Assembly (NCBI GenBank): GCA_030248135.1
Contig: JASANC010002157.1
Span: 1 to 64,000, forward strand
Direction of reading: 5' to 3'
Origin: Theristus sp. LFF4_11
Taxonomy: Eukaryota; Nematoda; Chromadorea; Monhysterida; Xyalidae
Length of the DNA: 64,000 nt
Shown: piece by piece, positions 1-14,200 of the stretch
How positions within the stretch are numbered: position 1 is the first letter of the stretch
Layout: every line of letters begins with the position of its first letter
Notes under the pieces: model-generated
Databases searched by the model: none
What the model was told of the DNA's origin: nothing
What the model saw: the letters and a program-made list of their open reading frames with translations, nothing else
Translations under genes and position numbers: made by a program

Positions 1-2592
1 AATATGGATGAAGTGTTGTTTTGTATGCTGTTGCGTTTGAATCTGGTGTGGTTTGCTAATTGGTCAGCCAATGAGCGTGCCAGACCGCTGATTATCGACC
101 AGAAAGTTGCATGTTTTTGTACGATCAACAATGTACGTAAGCAGTTCATCGGCTTACTACACCGCGCCTATCATTGTGCACTTGTCCATGAACGTTTTTC
201 TATCATGCGATAATCGGCGTGTGTGTTGCACGCTCATGATACCATGTTTTTTTCAGTTTTAAGTGTTTTTTTCAATTCATTGCACAAAAGCTAAATTGAA
301 AATGAAACTCAGGTCAAAAAGCGTGAACGTTATTCAGTCTTGAGATTAAGAACTTGCGCCAAGGTTTATGCAAAATTTTGTTGATACACAAGGTACGCTG
401 CATTTTTTTCAGGCTTGTGATTCAGAGTAGACATTACTGTCTTGCTGTCATTCACTTTCCTTCTTCATTTTTTTCTCGGATCATCGCAGTTTTTTCTCGG
501 ATGCCCTGCCATGATACGAAGGATCGCCCTGATGCCATGATCTGTTGCGTCCTGGTTTTTCCATTATCCAATGGATGCATGATCTTTGTCTTTGTTGTAG
601 ATTTTCATGTTCGATTGGAGAAACGGGATCATGCGATCATGCGTTTTTTTCCTTCTTTGTCTTTGTTCTCTCACGCACGCAGGCAAAAAAAACGTGTGCA
701 ATAAAGCCACAATTTGACCCTGGGAGCGTTTTGTCGCGCAACCAACAAGGCGCGTGAATAGTGCCAAAATATGAATATTCATTTTAGTTTGTATTGTACG
801 TACATTTTTAGGTTTACACATATTGTATATCGGTGAATGAGCATTTTTTATTATTGGTAGTCTCTGTCCGTTACTCTAGCCGTGAGTTTTTTCTGCGTTG
901 TTAAACATACAATATGCCGTTGTATTTCACAACTTTTGAAAGTGGGTCTTTTCGCAACAGAAAAGCGATGTGGTGAAAGTTGAAAGTCCGAACGAACGAC
1001 GGCCATGAATCAACGCGGAAAAAATGCGTGCAATTTTTTTCTCGGCATACAAAAAAGTTTGAACAAAAAGCCGGTGCACTGTCTGTGCGTGTTGATTCAC
1101 GGCGCCGTCGCAAACCGCGTTTTGTTGCTTGCCAGCGCCGCAAAGGAAAACACCGAAACCGTTGTGGCAGCGGTGACTGGCGCGTTCATGTGTGCGGTCT
1201 GTTGGCTTCGCAGTCGATCCACAAAAAACGGCGGCTGGGGTGGGGTGGTGTAAACTGTAAACCAGCACTGGTAAACGTGATTTGCATTTTTGCGCTTGCT
1301 GTAAGTGTTCAAATTCACAGCGTTCGTCTGTTGAACGCTCTGATTTTCGATTCACCTTTTTTATCTTTTTCTCTCTCATGGACAGAAAAAAGGTCCGAGT
1401 GTTGAGAAAAAACATCACCGAAAACCGTGATCAACATTTTACGTGTGTTTTGTGGAATTTTGAAGCACACACAAAAGCACGGTGTCATGATGACCAGATG
1501 CTGACAACGCTATTCGTGTGAAATATGTAAGAATGAACGTGCATCTGTTCGCAGGCCAGCAGTGACACATGCCGTAAAAGCGTTGCGTTGCGTTGGTTGC
1601 TGTTGTTGTTGGCTTGCTCTCAATTACGTTCGAGTGTTGTTTTCAACGTTTTTATTTCTGGCCCGTTTTCGTTTGGTGTTTGTGTTTTGGTGAGCCCACG
1701 TTGTTGGTTTTCTTTGTTCAGCCGTTTTTCACATGTGTCGGACGTTTTTTTGCGGTTGCTCTTTCTCATTGTTTGATTCGTGTTCGTACCGTTTCTTCAC
1801 TGTTATTCGCAGCCGTGCAAGCTGGAAAAAACGTTCGCGATGAACGGGTTTTTTTTCATGGTTTCTGACTCGAACAGTTTTTTTCACCCGTGAGCTAAAA
1901 AAACTACTTTTCAAGAACAAACAACAAAAACAAAGTGCATATTTCAAACTCCAACCGTACAAAACAGAAATGCGGGGTGGCGCACAACTGTATTTTGCTG
2001 CGACCACCAGACTCGTGGGCTCGGGTGTGTAGGAGGACGCTGGACGAAGCGACATTAACAACTGGACTGATGTAACAATTGCAATATTTTAGCCAAATTT
2101 CGTTCAGATTATTTTTCATTTTCTGCAAATCGGTGTATTCCTGGTGTTTCCTGACTGACACGTGCTGCGCTTTCTAGTATCTTGATTCGATGTGCTGCGT
2201 CGTTGCGGTTTGTTATTGCAAGCGAATACGTTTTATGAAGCCGAACGAAAATAGGTTGACTTTTGCGGCTTGCAGGATTGCCGACAGCTGCCGCGGTAAT
2301 AAGTCAACAGAACTGCAGCTGGCCGCAGCAGCAGCACCAGAGGGCACGTGTCGCACAGGCACACTCATTATTTATGTTGTTTTGTTTCACTTTGCTTTGC
2401 TCGTTTACTTGTGTATCTTGCGCATCCTGCCTGATTCACCATAATCGTGTTCCTGCTCGCGCAGCGGTTATCCATCATTCGTTGCTCATTAAGATTCCGT
2501 TGAAGAATGGTTTCTTCAGAGTTTCAAAATTTTTATAGACTCGTATTCTCAGAATCGAAAAATCCAGCGTGGGTGAGATTGAAGGTGAGTCT
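1..2592. other. Upstream non-coding region, no gene recognised
   Basis: I find no conserved domain and no convincing exon here. The open frames (for example 927-1418 minus and 980-1405 plus) overlap each other on opposite strands, lack recognisable motifs and have runs of T and A typical of intergenic DNA. It may contain promoter or 5' untranslated sequence of the downstream RIN-type gene, but nothing in it decides that. Confidence 0.5.
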
Positions 2593-2616
2593 TTTTTCGG
2601 GCTCGTGTACTATTCC

Positions 2617-3176
2617 GGCCCGCGAAATTCCGGCCCGTAGAATTCCGGCCCGCTCATTCCGGCCCGAAGAATTCCGGCCCGAAGAATTCCGGCCCGGAGA
2701 ATTCCGGCCCGGAGAATTTTCGCCAGCAAGAACAATATTAAACCACACGAAGTGATTTTTGGAAAATAAATTAAGTGATTTTTTTATTTTTGTTTAGAAC
2801 TTGCTTGCAGTGACTTGTTGTAGGTTCCTAATCCTAAGCCAAGCCTTTTTGATAAGGTAAAAGGGTCACAAATCCTGTTCATGATAAAAAATTTAAAAAT
2901 TTAGTTGTAGTTTTTTCCCCAAAAGGTTTCACTTTCCAAAAAAGCAAACAGGACGAAGATCATTGAAAATACACTGTAACATGTGAACATCGATATTTTT
3001 ATTTTATTATTTCATTACCAAAATCACTTCGTGTGGTTTAATATTGTTCGTGCTGGCGAAAATTCTCCGGGCCGGAATTCTCCGGGCCGGAATTCTTCGG
3101 GCCGGAATTCTTCGGGCCGGAATGAGCGGGCCGGAATTCTTCAGGCCGGAATTAGCGGGCCGGAATTGTACCCCCC
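2617..3176. mobile_element. Fold-back (inverted-repeat) element with GGCCGGAATTC minisatellite arms
   Basis: The left arm (about 2617-2762) is built from imperfect 14-15 bp units with the core ATTCCGGCCCG. The right arm (about 3016-3176) is its reverse complement, with the core CGGGCCGGAAT. Next to the repeats, the arms also share an inverted unique stretch containing AATATTAAACCACACGAAG. The AT-rich spacer of about 250 bp has no open frame. The structure fits a non-autonomous fold-back DNA transposon. Open frames rich in Gly-Arg-Asn across the arms are translations of the repeat and are not genes. Confidence 0.8.
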
Positions 3177-3297
3177 CCCCTTTTTTCGTGCAAAAGCATT
3201 GTTGGCTGTTGCTCTGCCAAGTGGAGCAAACTCGCCATGGTGTGGTTGTAGTGGCATTTGACCCTTTCTTTGCTGTCAATGGTCGAAGATAGCAATC

Positions 3298-3831
3298 GCT
3301 GGCAAGTAACATTGTGGTTTGTTTGTCTGTGTACTATTCATTTCAGCTCTGTAGTAGTTTTTGTTTGTTTGCTTTAGCGTATGTATCGCACAATGGCGTT
3401 GAGTCTTGGCAGTGTTAATGTCGGTATACATTGTGCACAACTTTATTTACGTTCACAAATATCCGGCATAAACTCGAGGCAGTGTTACTGATTCTCAGTA
3501 GCAAACAGCATCAGCATCATATCGGTGTTATTTTATGACTTCTCAGTTCGGTCGTTTCGCAAAAGCTGGCAAGTAACATTGTGGTTTGTTTGTCTGTGTA
3601 CTATTCATTTCAGCTCTGTAGTAGTTTTTGTTTGTTTGCTTTAGCGTATGTATCGCACAATGGCGTTGAGTCTTGGCAGTGTTAATGTCGGTATACATTG
3701 TGCACAACTTTATTTACGTTCACAAATATCCGGCATAAACTCGAGGCAGTGTTACTGATTCTCAGTAGCAAACAGCATCAGCATCATATCGGTGTTATTT
3801 TATGACTTCTCAGTTCGGTCGTTTCGCAAAA
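3298..3831. repeat. Perfect 267-bp tandem duplication
   Basis: Positions 3298-3564 and 3565-3831 read identically by eye over all 267 bases, head to tail, both starting GCTGGCAAGTAAC and ending TTTCGCAAAA. No coding frame runs through it. Either the duplication is very recent or the assembler repeated the segment. Confidence 0.9.
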
Positions 3832-3885
3832 TTTCTGCCAAATGTGTGGTTGGTTGCTGACTAATACTGTTTGGTGTTGTGCGAC

Positions 3886-3927
3886 TGTTGTTGCTGTTGT
3901 TTGTTGTTGTTGTTGTTGTTGTTGTGC
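3886..3927. repeat. GTT-rich microsatellite
   Basis: Interrupted GTT/TTG triplet run upstream of the first coding exon of the RIN-type gene. It yields artefactual poly-Val, poly-Cys or poly-Leu frames. Confidence 0.7.
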
Positions 3928-4152
3928 AGCTTGCATTGAACCTGTCTTCCAAGAAGTTTTTGGTTTTTTTAAACTTGATCGCTGCCTCAGCATCTTTACC
4001 ATCTTATATTTTCCAACAATCCACGAGGGTGGTTACAAACAGCGGCAGTTTTCAGACAGTCACAGCGACGAATTACATGTGGAAGTTCACGTTCGCAGAA
4101 TTAATGACCCCCTAATACAGCGGCAGAACAGTGAGAACGAAACAACAGAATA

Positions 4153-5210
4153 ATGTCTGTTTCGAATGAATTTTCGTCGGAAACAGCAGCAGCAGCAGGC
4201 GACACCAGCGCAGCGCACCGTGCCGTGCCGTGTATCACGTTGAGCCTGGATTCGTCCAATAACAACAGCGACGACGACGACACTGCGTCAGGTTCGGCTG
4301 CATTCAGCTTGACTCCTTTTCCACATTCAGTGGTCCGGTTTTTTGGGTTGCTTGGAGTCGTTGTTGTTGTCTTTTACCATGGTGTTGCGGGTTATTCGCA
4401 ATATTCGGCGCAATTATCGCATGCTGTTGTTGATTGCTGAAAATTGTGTTGAAACGTGTTTGACTTTGTTGACGCTCGTTGTGTTTCATCCAAGCAGATG
4501 TTATGTGAGCGCTGTAATTTGATATTGTTGAACAAAACCAGAAATTTGCAAAAAAAAACTCCACACAACGTCATACATTTACTATTTCTTTCTGTGAAGT
4601 CAATCAGCTGCAGGTTTAGGTGAATGGAGTCGTTTTTCGTGACAACCATGTTGCTACAGCAGGCCGTTTTCTTATTTTTGAGACGTTCAAAAAGCGACGT
4701 TTCCTGTTTATTTGTGCGCACCGCCTTGTTATGTTCTGAATAACGTGTTTATACGAACTATTCGTCAGTTCGTCACCCAACCACTCCGTCAAAGCGTTTT
4801 TTGCATGGCTCTCAATTTCTCTCAGCATCACAACTTGACTCATCGCATCATGTAGTTGCAGTTGCAGTTGTATCGTGTGGTTGCAGTTTGAAAATGAAAA
4901 TTGAAAAAAGTGAAGATTGAAATTGAAGAAATTTAAAAAAATGCGTTCTTTTCAGACACAACCGACGATGAAGGTGGACTGGATGAGCCTGGCGGAGAGC
5001 ATGACGAGCTCGTACTGATGAACTCAGAGCGACACGCCGTGGGTCCGTTGAGTATCGTCAATCGATCCATTGCGACGGCGCAGTCGAGGTCGTCGAATGA
5101 CAGCGATGATTCGCCAGGTGACACCACGCGGACTCCGCCAGCTGACATGAGCAAGCATTGCTCCTCGGCCGACAGTTGGACGTCCGTGACGCCGTACAAC
5201 ACGTCCAATG
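4153..5210 (+). CDS. rin-1: RIN-type gene exons 1-2: acidic N-terminus
   Basis: Exon 1 (4153-4291) starts at ATG and encodes a Ser/Ala-rich start and an acidic DDDD stretch. It ends in phase 1 before a GTTCGG donor. Exon 2 (4956-5210) follows a TTCTTTTCAG acceptor and continues with acidic DDEGG and Ser/Asp/Thr-rich sequence. No domain is recognised; this is the usual variable region ahead of the SH2 domain. Exon 1 is the least certain exon of the gene because only phase and composition support it. Confidence 0.65.
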
Positions 5211-8200
5211 GTGGGTGTCGTCTTTGTTTGGTTGTTAAAAGTCCTAGTCTGAAGACCGTGCACTCTGTTATGAACGGGGTAATGTTGCACAGTCTCAAAC
5301 AAACGCACATAACGCTTGCACGCGCGTTGCTGTAATATCGCATGTGTATGTGTATGTGTGCGTGTCTTTGTGCTTGCTTAATTATATTAATTGACAGAAT
5401 AATCTTTGTAAACGCCGCAGATGTCTCACCGGTATCCCCACCGAGCGATGTGATCAGTTTATTGGAGCGAATCACACGCACCGACCGTATCTGGTATCAG
5501 CCACAACTCGATCGTCAGCAAGCCGCTGAATTGCTGCAAGCGCAGCCACCAGGGGTTCGTGGCACCCTTCATGTCAAACCCTTCGTGTCATTTTTTGTGT
5601 CAAAACTGGATTTCTCCAATATAAATGCTTGGGAAGATTTCGCAACCACATTTACTCCCGTTTTTTCCTTATAAGTCTAAACCACGCTGTTTTGTTCGGT
5701 TATTATCCTTTTTTTATTTCACGTCCATGATTATCCTAAAAACGGGGTCTCCTCCCACACATTACAACCAATCATCGTTGTATTTTCGAATTCCAGGTGT
5801 TTGTCATACGTCAAGCGAGCAAACCGAAGACGATGGCGTTAACGATGCGTCTGTCAGCTGAGGGGCACCGCAGTGGCACACCGCACACTGACCACTTTCT
5901 GCTTGAGACCACTGGTGGTCGCATTCATCTGGAGGGGTCTCCGAACTATTTCGCTTCGCTGCCGTATTTACTCGAGCATTATCACTGTCATCCGTAAGTA
6001 CTGTTGCTGTCGATGCAGTGAAACTGTGAAGGCGCATTCATGTTGCAGTATCTAGTGCCCGCGCGTCTATGTTTTAACATAGCTGTGCGGTCACCAAATA
6101 CTGCAACATGAATGCGCTGCGCTGTAAATCATAACCTGACAGTCTGCTGATTGATTGGCTGCTTTTGACATGCAATCAGCTCAGTTTCTTTTGATTGAAC
6201 AATTATTTGAGAAATGAATTGCGCGGGTTTCTGTTGTTTCGTTTTGGATTTCACACAGAATTCTTCGACCGGGCCAGGGACCAGTGTTACATCCGCCTGT
6301 CTGCGGTTTTTTTTACTGTTCACAATCAATTTTTTGCTCATTTTCATCGCACATCTGCGAATCATAATTTCGTCTATAAACTGTTTTGATTTGCGCGCAC
6401 ATTCGCTCTCTGTTCACGTTCGCATCGCGTTTCCAGAACAGTTTAGCAGTGTTGTTGTTCATGTTGTGATTAATTATACAGCGCACAATTCGACAGTTTT
6501 CCCGCAAATTACGTGACCTCGGTCTAGTGAATATTGTTGAAGAAACGTGTGTGTGTGTGTGCAACACTTTCGGACTGTCGGAGTACGGTGGCTGCCGTGT
6601 TGTGGTGTCTCGTCTCGAGCTTGACATGTTTTTTTTGCTGCAGATACACTTGTGTGTGCAGCGGTTCAATGGAAGATAGGAAGCGAATATAAATTTAGTG
6701 ACACCCAGGTTTTTTGTATTTGTTTTTTTGTGCTCTGACTGTCAGGGACATCTGTAGTAAGATCGTGTCAAGACCGAACGCCCACATCGAGTACGGTAGC
6801 ACGGAAGCGACCGTGATCTGTCAATCACTTGATTCGACCAACTGCTGATTGCAGAAAAAGTTTCAATTTCGTATCACGTTTGTAGCGCGCTTAGCGCAGT
6901 CGACGAAAAACGATTAACATATCAGTAAACTGTTGGTGAAGATCACTTGTGTCGGTGTAACCGTTTTAGTGACAGTCTGTATCATTGGATTACGCGTGAA
7001 AAATTGTTTCGATTGGACAAACTGTTCAGTCTACATAACCGTTCATTGCACGCGGATGCTGTCAAAAGTTTTGTCACGAACAACAGAAATCGGTGCATAG
7101 ATCGAACTTTGGTAGTTGAAAAGATCTTAAGAAACCAGAGTTTTCTGTTGTCTGTTTACTTTTTTTAAATTGAGAAAAAGAAAAGACTTTTTTCAGTGAA
7201 GAACTGAAAACAGCGCTACGACTTCCGGATGCAGTGATGGCGTGCAATACACGTGCTGAGTTGTTGCCATTGACGCTGATGGGGCAAGGTATTGTTTCGG
7301 CATACAGTGGCTAGTGCAAGTAACAAAACTTTGTCTACGATTCACAAATCACCGTTCAGATTTCTGGTCGTCTCACAAACACCGCCAATTGAGCTTCTAC
7401 AGTCGCCCCACGGTGGGTGCGCCGAACAGCCACGCTACAGCCAACTTAGCCACTGGCAACTTGCGCTATTTCGAATCTCACGTGGCGACGGACAATAAAA
7501 ACGGCACCGTTTATGGTTGTTGTTTTCATTTTCATTCAAACCAAACTGCTTATTGTGCTAACCATGTTGTATTTGTGTTCAAATCGGCAGCAGTTTTACT
7601 GTAGGTTTTTGTATTTAGTCACACATGAGATTGTTTGTCAGGTTCAATGCCGCGAAGTCAGTCATCACATGGTGGCAACAGCAACCGTGGCAGCCACAAT
7701 GCGGCCGCACAGACCGTCAGTAAATCGTGCAGCGTCAATGAAGGTCAGGTGATGACTTTGTGACTTTCCAGTACGATAATTTTTATTCTTAAACTTTCTC
7801 GATAATCGTTCGCCATTTTTTTCTTAGCATTGTCTGCGGTTGACTCAAATGACGATGTGTATCAACGGAGAATGGCCGAAACGCAGAATGACCCGGTTGC
7901 GCTTGTGCATTTCGCAACGAACCGGCCGCAACAACAACAACAACAACAACAATTGCCGAAAACTCCAATCACGAAACCACCGTCTCGAACAGCGCCACTT
8001 GGTGCAAGGTCGGTGACGAGAATAATCTTCAGTCAAACCATGAATTATATGTATTCAGCTGATCTGACCGGCAAACTTTTGAATTAGCTCCACTCATTGA
8101 TTGGTCGAGCAAGCTCGATGCATTTGATTGATTGATCTTGATTGCACTCAAGTAAAGTTTGGTGGCTGAACTGAAAAAATACACTCAAGTGGTTGACATT

Positions 8201-11158
8201 CGGACGCATCATGAATACCAAACAAAATACTCGCGACTCTTTTTAGTCTTTTTTTGGATTTTTGGCCGTGTTAAAGTTCTAGTCTGAAGGCAACACACAT
8301 CAGTGTAACACAGTGGTATTGCACATGTACGAACACTCACACACCGCTGCGCGTCGGCTTGTGTGCTGGTTTGTTACGGTGCAACATTGCTGTGCTTTAA
8401 CAGACTGGGCACTGTACAGTGGTCCGCGAATCACCAACAACAGTCGCACTGTTCTGAACGTTTTCAGCAGTTCACCGTTGCGTCACCCAGCGACCACTGA
8501 ACGACAACGACGCCTGTTCGAACGCACTGACTTGACGCCGTCACCGGTGGCGGCCGCAGCGGCAGCGCTGCTCGCGGCCACGGCGGCAAACAGCAGCGTC
8601 GACACGCTGATCATGCGACGGGCGCAAAGCGCGCAACAGCAACTGCAACCGCCGGTACTGTGTCAAGCGACATGCTTGCCTTTATTACACGTCAGCTTGC
8701 TTTACAATCTCAATTCGTCTGTGTCTCTCCGTATCGATCGAAAACAACGCAGTTTGCTGACTGCCTACCGGCAGCCATTCAGCGTGGAGCTTGCGCTGAT
8801 TGGTCGAAATGTCGTCAGCAAGCACACCAATTTTTTTTTCCGAATTTTTTTGCTGCCCCACCCCCCACCCCACCCCCCGGTTCCAGAGAGCAGAAACGCA
8901 AATGTACGGGGCGCCCTGTCGTACATGCATGTACCTCGCATAACCACCGGAGAATGTACCAAAATCAGGTGGTTATTCCAGGTGTGAATGCGTGAACGAG
9001 CGCTCCTTAACCTAATGCTCTCTCCACAACAGCTGTGAACAACAAACCTCTGAGCCTTCCACTCTGCCCCGTTGACACCAGTGGTCTGTGAGCTCAGTCT
9101 CGGTTTCGATGGCCCATATTCGCACGCCGTCATTTCTACGACTTTATTCTAACAAACAAAAAAGAATTCTTTCCGAATCAGAAGTGGCATCTCTGGATAA
9201 ATGCGCACGCAGGTGATTCGTCCGCACGCTCGCGCGAAACCGCCGACCGGCCACGTGGCCGACAGCAGCAGCAACAGCGCACAATTGCGATCGGCGTTTC
9301 GCCGTGAAAAGTCGGACGTCGGCTTCGTTGCGGCGTATCGTCAGCCGGGTGTCGGCGACGAACAGCAACAACAGCCGCAGAACGCCTATCGATTCTGTGT
9401 ACAGGAATTGCGCCGTCGGAGGTGAGACAGCAGAACATGTAGCAGATTCATTCGAACGTGCACCACCGAAATGACGTTGCAGCTGCTCTGAAACATGTGC
9501 TTACACTGAAGCCCGACGTTCATTGTGGCAGATCGCTTCACGCGAGAGAAATACGTGAAAAGCGAAACTGATATTCTGGTGCCTGTGCATGACAAACGGT
9601 TGTTGTTGTTGTATTTTGCGTCTTTTGGTCCCCGACACATTCGAATGAATTGAAAATAGAAATATGTTGAGCTGAGCTGAATGCAGATTTGAGCCGGGTG
9701 CCACGAGCACACACCCGTGCGAGCGTGTGCTTGAACGCCATGCAATGGCACGGGTTACCAGAGATTTGCGCCAATGTTCACCCGATCGTTGCACGTGCCA
9801 CGGTCAAGCAAGACGCTCGTTGCAAACCCGAGAACACCATGTGCTGCGCTGTTATACGCTAGAACACAGAATATCGCTCATGTGCAGCCCCCGACTACCG
9901 CAGAATTGCGCGCACCGATGCAGAGCAGATATTCTCAGGCACTATTTCTGTTTCAAAAAATGCGACTGAAAATCATTGCAGGTTTGGTGGAGCAAGCGGG
10001 CGATACGCGTCCGACCCGCGGGCGGAGCACGGCCAGCCGGCTCGCAGTCCAGTGGTGCCTCCATTCGCGCAACATGCTGCCACCACCAACAGCCAGTACT
10101 CCTCGTCAGCACCGTATCACGATGCGGTGCCCTTCGTTAACACTCGTCAAATGAACGCCAACAACGCCAACGCCAACAACTTTGAGCACACTTCAACATT
10201 GACCGGCAGTGATTACAAAGCCGAGAATCGTCTGTCAGCGCCGAATCTGGACAAGACCATCGGTGACTTGGCGTCCGTGTCGTCGCCGCATTTGGCTGGC
10301 ACTGGCTGCACGCGAAACGGGCGCAATGGAGACAGCTCGCAACTGCAGGTTGCTTTTTTGGTGTACCTGGTCTGAGCACGGTGCCGTTTGTGATGGGCGG
10401 TGGACACGAACACAGTGCTGGTTGCACGCAGGCACTGGCACCCGCACGTTCGCATGTGCGATGCTGTGCTTTCGTATGTGTGCGTGCGTGTTCGTTTGTG
10501 ACGGCACCATTACCATTATAACCGAGATCACTGGTTTCCACTAGGACTGTAACTTCCTCTTGGAATAGGCGACAAATGTTCGCAAATCTGTGATCTTCCA
10601 CCACACAAAGTCACCGCTGAATGCAAACGCACAGGCATTTGGTAGCACGAGCGATTGTTTTGTGTTCATCGCCCTAAAAGGGCATTCATGAAATAGTAAT
10701 TCTGATAAGCTGCAACTGCTTTATGATTGCACTTTGAGACCAACGGGCATCACCGTCTTTTTTGCTTTCTTTCTTTGCACTCAACTTTTGGCGCATTTTT
10801 AACACTTTTTAAGCGCTGTGCTCCATTGAAATCTATGTATCTGTCCTGTCGGGTGGACTACACACCAGAAAGTCAAAAATCAATCACTCTTGTTGCGCAT
10901 ATTCTGCGCATTTTTCGATGTTTTCTTGTAAACGTCATCCTTCTCAAGCCTTTTCTAATTCCATTATGAATTCAACATTTAACACAAGCCAAGCACTAAC
11001 TAGCCACTGTAGAAAGCCGTTTGCGGCAAAGTGCTCCATAAGTCAAAGTGTCAAAATGTCGAGGAAGTCAGATACTGCTGATATGATGTGGAAGATGTTT
11101 TTCCGTCCGAAATATGTTTTTGCCGTGCATACTTCATTCATCTTTGCGATATATCGCG

Positions 11159-11220
<62 letters not shown>

Positions 11221-14200
11221 CTTGTTGTTGTTGTTGTTGTTTTTCGTGTCGCTCACGCGATTATCGTGTGAGCGCTGCGCTGCGCTGCCGTTGCAAATTT
11301 GCTTTGAAGAAGCAGCCCGCGACTGGAAAAAGAATGAAGATTGGTTAACTAGCGTGCATCCAGGCAATGTAACGTGGATTATGCTACTTTACTGCTGTTG
11401 CTTCCTCTGATGCTTTATCTCTCTGATTTCGGGTGTTCGTTCGTTCTTTAGAAACTGGATATACACTCGTGAATTTCTTGTCGCATATTCCGCAACGTGT
11501 TTCGTTAAGAAAAATGTTTCTAGTCTGCAAAATTGTGCTACATCTTAGTTGTTTTAGGTAAAAAAACTTTTTTCAAGGTGAAATACCTGCAACTTATTCC
11601 GTCTGATTGACAGATGCACGTGTTTAGAATGATGCGGAATCAGTACTTCAGCTGCGCACAATTAAATAATTTACTTTTGAACGCACTGAATTCGAACAGC
11701 GGCGAAAGCGTTTCAGTTACACGTTATTTTCGCTCGCGCTGCAATGGGAATTACGCTGGCTTTGACTGACTGACATTTGATGGTCACTTCCGCTGAACTG
11801 AACCGAACCAACGCTCATGTGGTCATTATTATATCCGTTTCCACGCTGCGTAGAAACATTAGAAAGCGCGCATATGTCCGCATAACAAATTCACTCGGAT
11901 ATCATTACGCGTGTTTATTTATTTAATATATCGAAAAACATTTCATTTGCGGCGGCGATCATCCCGTGTGTATACGTATTGAGGGTGGTTTTGATTTCCC
12001 AAGTGGCGCGTTTCACAGCGATTATGAATGGAAAACCGCTCGAAACCACAATGATTTACGGCACACTGTTTCACACCGAAACGTGCTCGCATATTTTGAT
12101 CTTTGCTCGATTTTATTGGGTGCACTGCACGATAAAACACACGACTCCAACCAACCAACAGATGCTCTCCACACGCACTGCCTGCCATTGTTCTGCTGCG
12201 TCCACATAATGAGCGCATATTTTAGGAGTAGCTCCGTGGAATTTGTTCGGTTTCATTTTTTGTTGAGAATTTCTATGAATATATCCAACACATATTAATC
12301 GCGTTTGACAAACTACAACTGGAGGCTGCAGACTTCGAAACGATCGAAAAAGAAGCAGTGAAAGATCCACTAGAGTGATCACGCTAGTGGCAGTGGCTAT
12401 TATGTAACAAATGTTCTCACGTTTTCATGAGCGGCTTCCACATTGCGAAACACACCCATCGTACGTTAATCGGTCTTGTAACTGATTTCAGACGATTGCT
12501 GAAGGCCTGGTGACGCCGTTGGTGCGTCGCAAGGAGTTTGTTGCGTTGAACCGAAGAAACAACAAGAACAACAGTGGAAATCGCAATCAACAACCGCAAC
12601 TCGCGCAACCAACAATGTCAGTGACGCCTACGGATTCTAATCACACTCAAACGGACAACAAAACTCGACCCTTCCAACAGATGGACAACCCCGCAAACGA
12701 TTATCGGATCGTGTCACCGCCAAAGAGGTATGCATAACTGTCAAAATGGCACTGGAGCATGTTTTGGATTTTTTTTGATTTTTTCGCGTTGAAAAGCCGT
12801 ATTTGGTTTTTGTTAATTTTACAATCATTGTCTGTTCAAGCAGACGATTTTCATTATTTGAAATTGAAAATTTCTAATTGATTTGTTACATTATTGATTT
12901 ATGAGTTCAAAAACGTTCCATTCGTACAACACAGGTGCACACTTTTGAATCTTCTGATTTCAATTGTAATACGTCTGTCAATGCTGCCATTTAATAAATT
13001 TATTGAGCAGCTTCAAAAATTTTAATGTTGTATTGCGTTTTACTGCATGTAATGTGGGACACTTAACCACAGACTTGTGTGTGTCTTGAACGATACAATA
13101 GGATACACATCTTATTCAATTTTTCCCTGGATTGTCCACGTCTGTGCGAGCGCGTGAACTGCAGACGCCACGCAACATGCTCTGTGTTGGATGTTATTTT
13201 CTTGAAAAGAGAGAGGTGTTTGTTTGTATACTTTTATTTCAATTCTGTCTGGGTGTCAGATGGAAAACGTGTGTGCGTTATAGTTGAATTCGATTCGAAG
13301 GGTGATATGTGTTGCACAATTTTCCATGGTGAAACACATCACGTGTAACGAACATCTTGTGTCGTGATATCATGGCATAAAGTTCCATGTCATATTTTAT
13401 TGTTTCAAGTGTAATTGAATTGGTGTTTTCTGGAATCTGTCTGTGATGACATAGCACTTTCCACCATGAACACCTTGCACCGCTCTACGTTTTGGCGTGT
13501 GCTCTCATCTTCTCATGCACGCACGTGTTGCGGCGTACGTCTTTCGATTTTGCGAATAAGTTTAAAATCATGCGATCTTATTTCGCTGACGATGAAAAGA
13601 AACAGAAACGGATTTCCGGCGTGATCGATGGAATCGAAGCGGTGCTTTTTTTATGTGCAAAAATTTTTCCGGTTATCTGTTCTGCATTTTTTTTTCGGCA
13701 GCCGACAAGATTACATGTTCAGTGCTGTGGCATTTGTTTTGTTAGAATTCTCGATTCAAGTATTTTCCAGGTTTTTTCCAAAAAAAATGCAAAAATATTC
13801 TCTTCTGAAATCATGGTATTTTATTTGGAGAACTCACCTAGTCTTCTGAACTATCAATCGAAAACGCATGTACAATTTCACCAAAAAAACCGTTTCAGAC
13901 AACCCGTCGGCTTGTTTGGCAATCAGCGTTCGCGAACGATCATTGGAGGCATCGAGATGGCCGATCTGCAATTGGCGAACGCAGATGGAGATCCACAGCA
14001 GCAACAGCTGACCAACAACAACAACAACAACAACCTCGGCTGCAGCACAACAGACAGACGCGTCCACCGTGTCCACAATCAACATCAACACGTCAACGTC
14101 AACGCCAACTCGTCACCGCCATATCCCGCCAACTCCTTGCCACATCACCGTCACCATCACAACTGGTCGGCCGTCGCCAGTGAACTGAAACACCGCCAGC

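Noticed and set aside
927..1418. 163-codon minus-strand frame near the left end
   Set aside because: No motif, overlaps frames of similar length on the other strand, and composition is like its surroundings.
7390..7500. Possible extra RIN exon after a CTACAG acceptor
   Set aside because: The frame is open but there is no convincing donor, and the exons at 7288 and 7642 already join in phase.
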